Counted from the first letter of the stretch, positions 9,041 through 18,262 are shown. The stretch: DNA of 64,000 bases from Planococcus shenhongbingii (GCF_030413635.1 NZ_CP129235.1:2170001-2234000); one strand, 5' to 3'. The notes: a model not told the origin generated them from the sequence alone. Program-made: numbers and translations.

Positions 9041-10312
9041 TTAATTTTCAATGACCTCGTATATTCGATCATCCACAAAGTCTTTTCTTATCAGCTTAAT
9101 CTTCCCAGAAGTCTCTATACCATTTAAAGCGATACAAACCTTTGTATAGATTTGATATTTGCCGGTTAAGTAAGTTTGGGATGGAGCACCACATTCTTTA
9201 ACCAAATACTTGCTTAATTCACTTGCAGAAATCACTTTTACTTCTTTTATATAATCATCTAAAATCGCTTGCATTCCCACTTCATCATATCTTTTCGCAA
9301 TACTAAGAGGCTGACTAACTAGGGAATCATTGAAATTAACAGACTCCTGTATAGATGCTGCTACATTTTCTTTGTCCCTTTTTAATGCTTCTTGCAAAAA
9401 GCTCTCTCTTTGTTGAGCTTCTATAAGCGGATCACTTAATTGCATAGTGTCTTCTGTCAACAAAGCAGTAGCCATTTTTATTTCATAAGCCTCATTTAAT
9501 GCAAACGCCCGGTAAGGATGGCTTATTTGATCTTTCAAAAAACGTTGTATAGTAAAAGTGATGTTTGTTTCTGTAGATTTCACATAATAAAGACTAAACA
9601 CTTCATATTTCCTTGGAGCATTTTGGTGATGGTAATTGAAAAGATCAAATAAATTATTTTCCGTTTTTAGATGATTTAAAGTATCTTCCCATTTCAGGTC
9701 TTCTTTCATTTTAACAGCGATGTCTAATTCTGCTTCCCATAGATGAATAACGCGACGGTCCATATCAACAGATTGCTCAGTTTCTTCTACAAACCATATC
9801 GGTTTTAGATTCTTAGTTTTAAAATATTTATTTCTCTTTTTTATTTGTTGTACAAGTCTGGAATCCTTCGTTTCGGTTACGTCAGTCAAAATAGTAATTG
9901 CAAGTTCCGTTTTACTATTTTCAATTATAATGTCTGGATAGTATTTCCATTTTTCATCTGCTTTTTCAATGTAGCCATACTCTACGCGTAAGTTGTCATT
10001 AATTTTTTCTTGGGTCTTCAATTCATCGTAAATGATTTCCTTCATTACTGAATGTTTCTTTGACTCTCTTTTTATTTGTTTTTGATATGTTTCGCTAGCC
10101 TCTGAAATAGAACAAGAATTACTTGGATGAAAGAAATGCTTTTCGTATATATCTCCTGCTTTTAGTTTCAAGATTCCGTTGCAATATGGACAAGTGAAAG
10201 CTCCTTTATCTGCTGCCTTCTTTAACCTATTTACTTCTGCCTTTATCGATTCCTGCATACTTAAATGACTGTGAAGATTAAATCTTTCCCCTTCATAAAT
10301 CGCTTCTAACAT
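9041..10312 (-). CDS. CoiA-like zinc-finger/nuclease protein
   Basis: 423 residues. The N-terminal part has TCPYCNGILKLKAG followed by HFFHPSNSC, the zinc-binding pattern found at the start of CoiA-family proteins (Cys-x2-Cys with a later His/Cys cluster). It is followed by a region with YYPDIIIENSKTELAITI, which resembles a PD-(D/E)xK-type nuclease core (Asp in PD, acidic Glu later, then a lysine-rich helix). CoiA is a competence protein, but members with this layout also occur beside phage-defence genes. The C-terminal 200 residues match nothing I recognise. ATG at 10312 follows AAGGGGG. It lies between BREX and the helicase-nuclease gene, on the same strand but with its own terminator, so a defence role is the likeliest inference. 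Confidence 0.7.
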   Translation of the reverse strand: MLEAIYEGERFNLHSHLSMQESIKAEVNRLKKAADKGAFTCPYCNGILKLKAGDIYEKHFFHPSNSCSISEASETYQKQIKRESKKHSVMKEIIYDELKTQEKINDNLRVEYGYIEKADEKWKYYPDIIIENSKTELAITILTDVTETKDSRLVQQIKKRNKYFKTKNLKPIWFVEETEQSVDMDRRVIHLWEAELDIAVKMKEDLKWEDTLNHLKTENNLFDLFNYHHQNAPRKYEVFSLYYVKSTETNITFTIQRFLKDQISHPYRAFALNEAYEIKMATALLTEDTMQLSDPLIEAQQRESFLQEALKRDKENVAASIQESVNFNDSLVSQPLSIAKRYDEVGMQAILDDYIKEVKVISASELSKYLVKECGAPSQTYLTGKYQIYTKVCIALNGIETSGKIKLIRKDFVDDRIYEVIEN

Positions 10313-10495
10313 TTAAATTTCCCCCTTTATATTTCAATTATTTGATTTATTTATTATAAATTAATAGTACCATTTAAGTTCCATAATTTTCAATTAAATT
10401 ATTCTTTATAACTATAAACCGAACTCAAAGTAGAGTTTTATCAATGTAGTTCAAACAGTATTGCGTTCAAGAATTAAAGTTTCCTTCTAAAATGA

Positions 10496-10531
10496 AAAAG
10501 AAGCCTCTCATTTAGCTGAAAGGCTTCTTTT
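10496..10531 (-). terminator. Terminator of the helicase-nuclease gene
   Basis: Stem AAAAGAAGCCT/AGGCTTCTTTT with a T-run on the minus strand, 15 bp after the helicase stop codon. It could also work for plus-strand transcripts. Confidence 0.85.
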
Positions 10532-10545
10532 CAAACTCTAAATCA

Positions 10546-13422
10546 TTATTTAATTAACTGTTGTTCCTTCACCGGCTCAATCCCAAGCGCGTCCAACTGC
10601 CCCCAAAGGCTCTCCAAAGCTTTCACCTTATCAAAGTAAAACTCTCTGCCCCGCACCCTCCAGAATTTCCAGCCTGAACGTTCCAAAGATTCCTGGCGCT
10701 TCATATCTTCTTCGAACTTCTCAGGACCGTGCCATCTTTCACCGTCGCATTCAACGGCTAAGCGGTCACGAATGCCTTCAACAACCATATCGATCCGGTA
10801 TTGGCCGACTTTGACTTGCGGCGTCACTTTATAGCCTTTAGCTAAAATCATCCGGAGTACATCGACTTCAAATGGCGAATCGCAGAGTTCTTCGAGGTTT
10901 TGGACTTCCATATTCAAGCGAGTCGGGTTTTGGCAATAGCTCAACAAGCGATAGCGCAAATCCTGAGAACTCAACTCTTCTAGATCCACTGAATGGTATA
11001 GCCTCATTTGATTTTTCGCGCGGCTAGCTGCGACGTTGAACCGCTGCTTGTCTGCGTTTCCTGTTAAGGCCCTAAAATTGCGGTTCGGTGCAGAAACCAT
11101 CGACAAGAAAATGATGTCTCGCTCATCTCCTTGCAATGTATACGGATTCCCGCAAATGATTTTCCGCTCCACAAATTCACGGTCACCAATTTCCTGGCGG
11201 ATCCGGGATTCCAATAATTTATGCTGGTCTTGGCCAAGAAGCGTAATAACGCCAAATGTCTGGCCTTTTAGTTTTGGGTCGAGGACCATTTCTGCCATAT
11301 CGGCAACAATCGCATCGATTTCGCCTTCATTGACGTCTTTGCGGTCCTCGATATAGCCGTCTTTGACTTTAATCGCCAATACCGGCGGATCGATTTTATC
11401 TTCTTCGAGCGGCAAACGAAGCGGAATCATTTCGCCGCCGTAGCTCATGTCATTCGAGAACTGGATGATTTCCGGCACGCAGCGGAAATGTTCCCGCAGC
11501 ATCAGTTTCCCTTCTTTCGGGAAGGTCTGTTCCGCGATTTCATATAACGACAAGTTGCCATCGAACAGATCCGCATTCGGAATGCCTTTTAAGTGGCGGC
11601 GCACCAATTCCATTACATCATCTTGCTTGGTGCCGATCGATTGCGGACTGATTTGTTCATCGTCACCGACGACCACGATTTTCTTGCCTCGCAGGAGCAC
11701 ATTGATGGCGAACAGATCGCATTGGCTGCTTTCGTCAAAGATGATGACATCGAATTTTTCGTTGGTCACCGGGAAGTTCTCAAGCACTTGGCTGATCGGC
11801 ATGATCCATACCGGAATGGCACTTTGCGCGGTTTTCATTTCTTCCCGGGCACCTTGCAGATTGCGCTGCGCCGATTTCCCGCTGCCTTTACCGAAACGTT
11901 TGATATAGGTTTTCCAGGCAGACAATGCCCGTTTTTCTTCATCGGTTATGCGGTTTACTTGGCTTTTCCAAGTGGAAGCACTGACAATTGCACGGATCAA
12001 GCGCTTTTGTTCGATATGCTCTTCCTCCAGCTGTTTTTTCAAAAGCGTCGTGTTCGTATCTTTCGTCTCATCAAGCCAGGACTGCAATTTTTTCAGTTCA
12101 AATGCTTCTGCATGGTCTTCGGGAAACTCACTAACTTCTCCCGCTGACATTTCAAGCAGCTTTCCAGTCAGAGGCAATGTCTGATTGAACTGCTCAAGTA
12201 ACATATAAAACCGCATTACTCTCGCTTTGGTCCGCTGCAATTCTTCAAGTCTGCTCAAAAGATGGACCCATTTTGAAAGGTCTTTATCTTGATATGCTAC
12301 GGCAAAATCTCGGCTAACCGGATGCATATGGTCTTTTGCGCTTAAAACCATTAATCCAGCCAGTTCTTCATTGTATTGGGCTTCCCATCTTAAATATTCC
12401 ATTCGCTTCAGCACCAATTCAAGGTCTAAGATCAATTGTTTAATTTCTGCAACGGAATAAAGATTGATACCAGTCATGCCGTAAGGAGTAATCTTTTCTT
12501 TTATGGATTGGGCTGTATCAACGGTTTTGATGACCAATTGCAATTCTTTCAACCGGTCTTCCAATAGATGCGGGAACCGCTTTTCTTTTTCATCTATCAC
12601 GGTATGGCCGATGTCTTCCATATTGCCATTCAGCACGGAATCTTCGAAAAGGTATTTCGCTTGTTTTCCTTTTATCATAAAGAACAAAAAGTTGGGTTTC
12701 TTGCCATTTTGAAGAGGCTCTTTAGCGACAGTTAAATCGTTTGTTAAAGCTTCATTGCTCTTTTCCGGCAAGTTGATCGTGTGGGTGACCAAGATATGAT
12801 AGGAAGCAAATAAACGATCAACGGCTCCAGTTAATTTATCGGCCAATGTACGCCAGCGTTCTTCGCGGTGGCCGCCTGCTCTGCAATCATCCATCATGGA
12901 TTGGTAAACTGGGTTCTCCAATACTGCCGACATGCCGAGAAGTTCATTTAGATCTTTTTGCAGCGCTTTGATTTCTTTTTTGTCCATCGGCAGCCCGTAT
13001 TTCTGCAAGACGGCTTTGCCTTCTTCATTTGATGTTTTCAAGTTGTTTTCGATTTCCATGAACGCGGCAAAAGATGAAGCGTTTTTAAGTTCGGTTTCAG
13101 CCAAAGGAAGCTGTTGGTGCCGCAAGAGAAGCTGCTCTTTTGTTGTATCGTTTTTCAGCTGCCATAATTCCTTGAAATCTACGGAGTTCAACGGAAATGC
13201 TGCGTCAATTGCAACATTGTCTTGAATCCAGTTGTAATGGCTATCCGATTCTGATAGGCGTTTGGCGACGTCGTACTTGAAAAGTTTTTCTCCTTTGTAT
13301 TGAAGGACCGTCCCTTCTTTTTCGGCATATCCCTTAAGCAGGTTTTTCAAGCGGGCTTCTTCGCGCTTGCTGCGGTTCAGCGCTTCTTTGTCGCGTCCGA
13401 TTTCTCGTTCCAGCCTTGGCAC
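10546..13422 (-). CDS. C-terminal part of the split helicase with nuclease domain
   Basis: Open from a GTG at 13422 (958 residues), but with no convincing ribosome site, since it is really the continuation of the upstream frame. A long coiled-coil insert is followed by the Walker B-type FDVIIFDESSQ (near residue 565), motif III-like VVVGDDEQISP, motif V QGDERDIIFLS and motif VI NVAASRAKNQM. The last 100 residues have RIDMVVEGIRDRLAVECDG and WRVRGREFYFD, a Vsr-like/DUF559 nuclease with its Asp and Glu-x-Asp present. Such helicase-nuclease fusions are often in defence islands. Without the N-terminal Walker A it is probably inactive unless reading frames are rejoined. Confidence 0.75.
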   Translation of the reverse strand: MPRLEREIGRDKEALNRSKREEARLKNLLKGYAEKEGTVLQYKGEKLFKYDVAKRLSESDSHYNWIQDNVAIDAAFPLNSVDFKELWQLKNDTTKEQLLLRHQQLPLAETELKNASSFAAFMEIENNLKTSNEEGKAVLQKYGLPMDKKEIKALQKDLNELLGMSAVLENPVYQSMMDDCRAGGHREERWRTLADKLTGAVDRLFASYHILVTHTINLPEKSNEALTNDLTVAKEPLQNGKKPNFLFFMIKGKQAKYLFEDSVLNGNMEDIGHTVIDEKEKRFPHLLEDRLKELQLVIKTVDTAQSIKEKITPYGMTGINLYSVAEIKQLILDLELVLKRMEYLRWEAQYNEELAGLMVLSAKDHMHPVSRDFAVAYQDKDLSKWVHLLSRLEELQRTKARVMRFYMLLEQFNQTLPLTGKLLEMSAGEVSEFPEDHAEAFELKKLQSWLDETKDTNTTLLKKQLEEEHIEQKRLIRAIVSASTWKSQVNRITDEEKRALSAWKTYIKRFGKGSGKSAQRNLQGAREEMKTAQSAIPVWIMPISQVLENFPVTNEKFDVIIFDESSQCDLFAINVLLRGKKIVVVGDDEQISPQSIGTKQDDVMELVRRHLKGIPNADLFDGNLSLYEIAEQTFPKEGKLMLREHFRCVPEIIQFSNDMSYGGEMIPLRLPLEEDKIDPPVLAIKVKDGYIEDRKDVNEGEIDAIVADMAEMVLDPKLKGQTFGVITLLGQDQHKLLESRIRQEIGDREFVERKIICGNPYTLQGDERDIIFLSMVSAPNRNFRALTGNADKQRFNVAASRAKNQMRLYHSVDLEELSSQDLRYRLLSYCQNPTRLNMEVQNLEELCDSPFEVDVLRMILAKGYKVTPQVKVGQYRIDMVVEGIRDRLAVECDGERWHGPEKFEEDMKRQESLERSGWKFWRVRGREFYFDKVKALESLWGQLDALGIEPVKEQQLIK

Positions 13423-14795
13423 ATCCAGTTCGCCCAGTTTTCCCCGATGACGCGGATCGACTGCTCGATTTCCTGCAGCGATTCACGACCGCCTCCAAGA
13501 ACCGGCACACATAAATCACGGATTTCCTGGGGAATCTTGTTTTTCAAGACTTTTAACGGGCTTTCTTTTTGGCTGGTGATGAGGATCTTTTTCCCTTCCG
13601 ATAAGAAGTGGGAAACCAGATTGGCAATCGTATGCGTTTTCCCTGTACCAGGCGGCCCTTGCACCGTAACGCCTTGATGGCGGGATACCCGCTGAATAAT
13701 CGCTTTTTGCTGTTCGTTTGATTCGAGCGGGAAATACAAATTATTGTCGTCAAACGCTCCGGCGTTATCTGAAGTTTCATTTCCTTCAGCTGGATTGTCT
13801 TTAATCGGTTCACCGATTATTGCAGCGACTGTATCGGATAATTCCAGTTCGCCTGTGGAAATGCCGTCAATAATTTGAGCCAGATCATCTCTTAAGACAC
13901 GCGCATTTTTGATACGCAAAGAAAGCATGTGATGGCTGTAGATCACCGGATCTTTGTCTGGAACTTTTGAAGCTGCATCCGAAATGAATTTTCCGTTCGC
14001 GTCAAATGTTTGGATAAATTGTGTAAAGAAGTCGGTAAAGTCTTCTGTAATTTCCCTCGTTTGGACTTCTTTCCATAATTGATTGATCGGATTGATATTC
14101 GGAATGGAAATCCCCGAGAAGATTTCACGCTCAACTGCTGTTTCCTGGTCGACCAATTTTACGGAAATGATGCCTTTAAAAGCGTCCAATTCAAGTTCCG
14201 CTTTACTTGTCAAAAGCGGTGAACGAATGGTTCCGATTTTCGGATCCGGATGCTGCCAAACGAAAAGACCGGTCCCGTAGACAAATTCCAGCGTTTCTCC
14301 TTCTTTTTCAAAACGCGAAAAGAGCTCAAAAAATTCCTCGTATTTCTCCAGCGCACGTTTTTTGTTTTTTAGTTTAACGGACCACTCTTTCCACTCCGGC
14401 ACCCATTGCTCGTAGGCGGCCAGGCGGTTATCGTCATCAATGAAAAATTCCTTTCGCTGCTCGCCAACTGCTAGCTCTGTTGTTTTCATCGTTATATAGG
14501 AAGGGATTGCTGTTTCTTTCTTCGGCTCAAAATTGAGCCAGTCTTTGAAAACCGGTTTGGGAGCGGGCGGCGTTTCATCCGCTTTCGTGATAGCAGGTCT
14601 ATGTATTTCCACGAGATTTTCACTATTGTGGCAATTCCCGAAAGTAAAACAGCCATCCAATTTATCCAAGTCTTCGAGCTGCCAATTCTTCTCGAAGTCC
14701 GAGTAGTTCCGTATAACTTTTCCGACTAGATTATTTAATGCCAGCATGTATTCAAAAAAGTTTTTGGCTTTCTCATTTGCTGTAATTGGTTCCAT
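13377..14795 (-). CDS. N-terminal part of the split helicase (Walker A)
   Basis: 472 residues from the ATG at 14795 (GTG at 14804 also possible). The first 340 residues hold no domain I can name. Then comes helicase motif Ia/Q region and Walker A, VQGPPGTGKTHTIANLV, near residue 385, followed by ILITSQKESPLKVLKNKIP, typical of Dna2/Nam7-type helicases. The last 18 codons (from NWANWMCQGW on) are read in the wrong frame and are out of character. Alone it lacks Walker B and the second RecA domain, so it should have no helicase activity. Confidence 0.7.
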   Translation of the reverse strand: MEPITANEKAKNFFEYMLALNNLVGKVIRNYSDFEKNWQLEDLDKLDGCFTFGNCHNSENLVEIHRPAITKADETPPAPKPVFKDWLNFEPKKETAIPSYITMKTTELAVGEQRKEFFIDDDNRLAAYEQWVPEWKEWSVKLKNKKRALEKYEEFFELFSRFEKEGETLEFVYGTGLFVWQHPDPKIGTIRSPLLTSKAELELDAFKGIISVKLVDQETAVEREIFSGISIPNINPINQLWKEVQTREITEDFTDFFTQFIQTFDANGKFISDAASKVPDKDPVIYSHHMLSLRIKNARVLRDDLAQIIDGISTGELELSDTVAAIIGEPIKDNPAEGNETSDNAGAFDDNNLYFPLESNEQQKAIIQRVSRHQGVTVQGPPGTGKTHTIANLVSHFLSEGKKILITSQKESPLKVLKNKIPQEIRDLCVPVLGGGRESLQEIEQSIRVIGENWANWMCQGWNEKSDATKKR

Positions 14796-14804
14796 CGAAT
14801 ACAC

Positions 14805-15132
14805 CTCTCTTATCTTTTCTTACTAATGCAAATGACATATATTTAAGTATCAATCAATTGACAATCTTAGTATGATTTTTCTTCTTTTATTCCTAATACT
14901 ACCAACGATTGGACGTTTAGACAAGACGACGGTTAGGGTCGTAAAAAGTTTCTTCTATAATTACATGAACTTTGCAATAAGCTAGCTTTCTAGGCCTTTA
15001 CTTCCAGCTCACTTCTATAGATTATCTATTTAATTCATGTCTATTTGTATACTGGCGACTGATAATCAAACAAAAACCGGATCTGGAATCTTTCTCATCT
15101 CCTGCACGCGGTCTTTCGTAGAAAATGTGCAT
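14805..15132. other. Intergenic, no gene seen
   Basis: AT-rich spacer between the defence region and the tartrate/glycerate module. Short frames here have no ribosome site. It should hold the promoter of the helicase gene near 14820-14870, but I cannot pick convincing -35/-10 boxes. Confidence 0.5.
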
Positions 15133-15165
15133 AAAAAAATCCGCAGTCATAACGGCTGCGGATTT
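15133..15165 (-). terminator. Terminator of glycerate kinase
   Basis: Ten-bp stem AAATCCGCAG/CTGCGGATTT followed by seven Ts on the minus strand, 29 bp after the kinase stop codon. Confidence 0.9.
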
Positions 15166-15193
15166 CTGATTCTTGTTTTTATATTCGTTGCTA

Positions 15194-16348
15194 TTAAATT
15201 TTCACAACCATTTGAACGGCTTGGATCAACCGAAATAATTGAGTTGCCGTAGTGCGCAGATTACTATAGGCAACGTTTGAATCCATTGCTTCTTCCAGCG
15301 ACATGGGCGCATTCATAATGGAAAAATAGGAAGTGATGCCAAGTTCGTTTAATGCCGCTGTTTCTTCCGTGATGCCGCCTGCAAGGGCTATGACAGGAAT
15401 CCCTTGCTTTTGGGCAAGCTGGGCTACTCCGAGAGGTGCTTTGCCCATGGAAGTCTGGCCGTCCAGCTTTCCTTCGCCTGTAATGACAAAATCCGCGCCT
15501 TCCATGCTTTTTTCCATGTCGATAATCTCCAACACTAGATCGATTCCCGATTGCAGTTGGCCATTTATGAAACCGGAGAAAGCCGCGCCTAATCCACCAG
15601 CAGCTCCTGCTCCTTCAATCTGGTTGATATCTACCCCAAGTTCATCCTGAACGAGATCCGCAAAGTGTTTAAGCCCCTCATCCAGCTGCTTCACCATTTC
15701 TGGTGTCGCCCCTTTTTGCGGTCCGAAAATGTACGCTGCGCCCATCGGCCCGTAAAGAGGATTTTTAACATCACAAGCGATTCTGAATGTGCATTCTTTC
15801 AACTTATCGTTCACATGCTCTAGATCCAACCTACAGATATCCGCGAGCGCTTGTCCGTCTATTCCCACTTCTTTGTTGTGCTCGTTGTAAAAGCGGAAGC
15901 CCAATGCTTGCAGCATGCCAATCCCTGCATCGTTTGTAGCGCTGCCGCCAAGGCCAATGACAAACTCCCGGCAGCCTTTATCAATGGCATCTGCAATGAG
16001 TTCTCCGACGCCGTATGTGGTCGTTAGCAAGGGATTCCGTTGATTACTTGGGACAAGCGGCAACCCGCAGGCGGCAGCTGTTTCAATAACAGCCGTTTTT
16101 CCGTCGCCTAAAATACCGTAGACTGCTGTTACTTTTTCTTTTAAAGGTCCCATTACTTCTTTTTCAACCAAGTTCCCATCCGTCGCTCGTATCAAGGCCT
16201 CAACTGTACCTTCCCCGCCATCCGCTAAAGGAAGTATCACAATCTGCGCTTCTGGATAAACTTCCTTGATGCCTGCTGAAATCGCTTCACTTCCTTCTAT
16301 AGAAGAGATGCTGCCTTTAAACGAATCGATTGCTATCAAAACTTTCAA
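15194..16348 (-). CDS. Glycerate kinase (GarK/GlxK family)
   Basis: 384 residues. The family phosphorylates glycerate with ATP (usually to 2-phosphoglycerate), feeding glycolysis. Recognisable parts: VLIAIDSFKGSISS at the N-terminus, ILPLADGGEGTVEAL, GLGGSATNDAGIGMLQALG, and VITGEGKLDGQTSMGKAP. Start is the TTG at 16348: GGAGG lies eight bases before it and the protein then begins with the family's usual (M)KVLIAIDSFKG; an upstream ATG at 16372 lacks a ribosome site. It lies 89 bp behind the CitMHS transporter on the same strand, so the two are probably one operon. With the divergent tartrate dehydrogenase it makes a coherent route from tartrate to central metabolism. Confidence 0.93.
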   Translation of the reverse strand: MKVLIAIDSFKGSISSIEGSEAISAGIKEVYPEAQIVILPLADGGEGTVEALIRATDGNLVEKEVMGPLKEKVTAVYGILGDGKTAVIETAAACGLPLVPSNQRNPLLTTTYGVGELIADAIDKGCREFVIGLGGSATNDAGIGMLQALGFRFYNEHNKEVGIDGQALADICRLDLEHVNDKLKECTFRIACDVKNPLYGPMGAAYIFGPQKGATPEMVKQLDEGLKHFADLVQDELGVDINQIEGAGAAGGLGAAFSGFINGQLQSGIDLVLEIIDMEKSMEGADFVITGEGKLDGQTSMGKAPLGVAQLAQKQGIPVIALAGGITEETAALNELGITSYFSIMNAPMSLEEAMDSNVAYSNLRTTATQLFRLIQAVQMVVKI

Positions 16349-16437
16349 CTTTATCGCCTCCTTCACTTCCATAGAATGACAGTTCCTTATGCGATTGATT
16401 ATATCCCTTTGCTTCTATATGAAGCAAAATTTTTATT

Positions 16438-17802
16438 CTACAGCGGCAATGATCCGGTTAATATATAGACGCCCAGGTAGATGAAGATAATGGGCCAAGC
16501 ATAGAAGATATAGGTTTTTTGAAAGTCGATGAAATTCACTTCGGTGGAAGCGACTAACATATAAAGAGCGGGTATGACGGGTGAAATCAACCGGAAAGCC
16601 TGTCCTACCATAGAAGCTACAGCCGCTTCGCTGGAAGTAATTCCGTATTGCCCCATGACGTCTGCCATAACTCCTGCAATCCCGAAGTAAAAGGCATCTT
16701 GCGGCAGAAATGTAATGGCTGGCGCTGCCATTAATGCGTAAATTGGTGCCATATTGGAACCAAGCGCTTCTGGAATAATACCCGTAATCGATGTTGCTAA
16801 AGCAGCTGACATCCCGCTGCCAGTCAATACGCCGGAAAAGACCCCGGCAGCTAATGTGGCCAAAGCTGGCGCCAAAGAATCGGCTGCCAAGGCATCAAGC
16901 CGTGCATTGATCAGATTGGCCGATTTATAATTTACCGTAAGGGCAATCGCTGCTCCTATCCCGAATAATACCCCGCCGTGTGCAAGATCCATCAATAGCA
17001 GAGCGAGAATAACGAGTGTTAAAAGCAGGTTGAACGCATACAGCTTCGGCCTTTTCAGTTCCGGATCTTTCAGGCGGATAGCATCCAGCATGATTTCCAT
17101 TTGCTCTGGCGAAATCTCTTTAGCAGTCTTCGGATCAAAGTTCAAACGTTTTCTTTCTTTTTTCCCGATATAATAGGCCATCAATATAGCAAATACTTCA
17201 GCAAGCAGCATCCCTGGCAATAATTTTGCAAACAACTCGCTAATATTGACATTCATAGCTGTTGCAGCCGCAATTGTCGGGCCGCCCCATGGCAGCTGAT
17301 TAAAAATTCCAATCGGCGTAACAATAATGACAGCTAGATACATCAGCTTAATATTCATTTGCTTATAAAGCTGAAGGAACGCGGCGACACAAATAATAAT
17401 GGTTGTCGTCGTATCTCCGTTCATCGTGACCACGGTTGCCGTCAAGACTGTAGCAATGGTCACTTTCAACGGATCCCCTTTTGCTTTTCGGATAAAGAAT
17501 TTGCAGAGAGGGTCAAACAAACCGACATTCAGCATAACCCCGAAGTAGAGTACCGCAAACAAGATGACAATAGCAGGAGAAATAACCCCCATAGATACTT
17601 CCCCTGTTTCTTCGTCTACCTTAAATAGAATCCCTTCTTTGATCCATTCGAAAAGATCAAATATAGAAGCCCCGGTAACAAATGTGGCGATTGCGCCAAA
17701 AACAAACGGTACAATAGTCAGCGCCCCGAATACGGTTAATTTGTTTTTGGATAACAGTACGATGAATACTATGATCATTAATAAGGCTAATATTGTCAAC
17801 AT
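16438..17802 (-). CDS. CitMHS-family organic acid transporter
   Basis: 454 residues with about 12 hydrophobic segments. It fits the CitMHS (metal-citrate:proton symporter) family of the ion-transporter superfamily: opening MLTILALLMIIVFIVLL, the conserved TMNGDTTTTIIICVAAF, LPWGGPTIAAATAM, and GSGMSAALATSITGIIP. Start ATG 17802 has AAGGGGG nine bases ahead; the frame runs on to 17868 without a better site. The metal-citrate substrate of the named family members is only a guide: its neighbours (glycerate kinase, tartrate dehydrogenase) suggest tartrate, malate or another hydroxy-acid. It is transcribed from a promoter that contains a palindromic operator. Confidence 0.88.
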   Translation of the reverse strand: MLTILALLMIIVFIVLLSKNKLTVFGALTIVPFVFGAIATFVTGASIFDLFEWIKEGILFKVDEETGEVSMGVISPAIVILFAVLYFGVMLNVGLFDPLCKFFIRKAKGDPLKVTIATVLTATVVTMNGDTTTTIIICVAAFLQLYKQMNIKLMYLAVIIVTPIGIFNQLPWGGPTIAAATAMNVNISELFAKLLPGMLLAEVFAILMAYYIGKKERKRLNFDPKTAKEISPEQMEIMLDAIRLKDPELKRPKLYAFNLLLTLVILALLLMDLAHGGVLFGIGAAIALTVNYKSANLINARLDALAADSLAPALATLAAGVFSGVLTGSGMSAALATSITGIIPEALGSNMAPIYALMAAPAITFLPQDAFYFGIAGVMADVMGQYGITSSEAAVASMVGQAFRLISPVIPALYMLVASTEVNFIDFQKTYIFYAWPIIFIYLGVYILTGSLPL

Positions 17803-18048
17803 ACAAACCATCCCCCTTATAATCCTTTGTTTTACATGCCCCTTTATAAAGTTGATTGCTGGTTTCATTAAAAACCCGAGCTGAGTTGATGAAATTCTTT
17901 TTAAGAAAGCGAATTTGAAAACGCATACATTATTAGTTTCAAAAAGTAAAACTTAAATAAAACTCAGACTTATTCATATTTTAGTTGTTTTATCTCCTCC
18001 TTCTTTCAATGTGGCCATGAAATGATATGAGACAGTTAATCTTCTCGA

Positions 18049-18078
18049 ATTGTATAATAACGTATACGTTAGTGTCAA
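18049..18078 (-). promoter_or_regulatory. Promoter of the CitMHS-glycerate kinase operon with operator in spacer
   Basis: Minus strand: TTGACA (18073-18078), 18-bp spacer, TACAAT (18049-18054). The spacer contains TAACGTATACGTTA (18058-18071), a perfect 14-bp palindrome. A repressor bound there would block RNA polymerase. Confidence 0.82.
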
Positions 18079-18233
18079 TGGTTTTTCTGAATATTTATTT
18101 AATACAAAGAGAAAGATGGGGTTAGAAAAGCTTGGACATTATTAATTACAGTATTATCAAAGCTTAATAACCCCTTTAGTCTTTTGCTCTTATAGAAGAA
18201 ACTATAATTTATTCAAAATAGTCTAATTAATTG

Positions 18234-18262
18234 TTGACATTAACGTATACGTTGATTAATAT
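18234..18262 (+). promoter_or_regulatory. Promoter of tartrate dehydrogenase with operator in spacer
   Basis: Plus strand: TTGACA (18234-18239), 17-bp spacer, TAATAT (18257-18262). The spacer contains AACGTATACGTT (18242-18253), the same palindrome as in the divergent promoter 180 bp away. A GntR-family protein encoded downstream (19977-20750) is the obvious candidate ligand. Confidence 0.85.

Larger units (their letters stand above)
10546..14795 (-). pseudogene. SF1 helicase with C-terminal Vsr-like nuclease, split by a frameshift
   Basis: Two overlapping minus-strand frames together make one protein of about 1,416 residues: an N-terminal region, a split superfamily 1 (Dna2/Nam7-like) helicase core and a C-terminal Vsr/MTES_1575-like endonuclease. 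The join is at about 13440. At GGGGAAAACTGG one more A restores the frame and turns ENWANWMC into EKLGELDVPRLERE, which runs straight into the downstream frame. A one-base loss in an A-run is the simplest reading; a sequencing error is possible. No canonical X-XXY-YYZ slippery heptamer in the correct phase is present, so programmed frameshifting is unlikely. Start ATG 14795 has AGAGG eight bases ahead. A defence role is inferred from domain content and the neighbouring BREX. Confidence 0.8.

Noticed and set aside
11593..12147. Long plus-strand open frame inside the helicase gene
   Set aside because: It is antisense to a clearly coding helicase with conserved motifs, has no ribosome site, and its product resembles no protein.
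13430..13450. Programmed -1 frameshift in the helicase gene
   Set aside because: GGGGAAAAC is not in the phase of a canonical X-XXY-YYZ heptamer and no clear downstream stem is seen; a one-base deletion or sequencing error is simpler.
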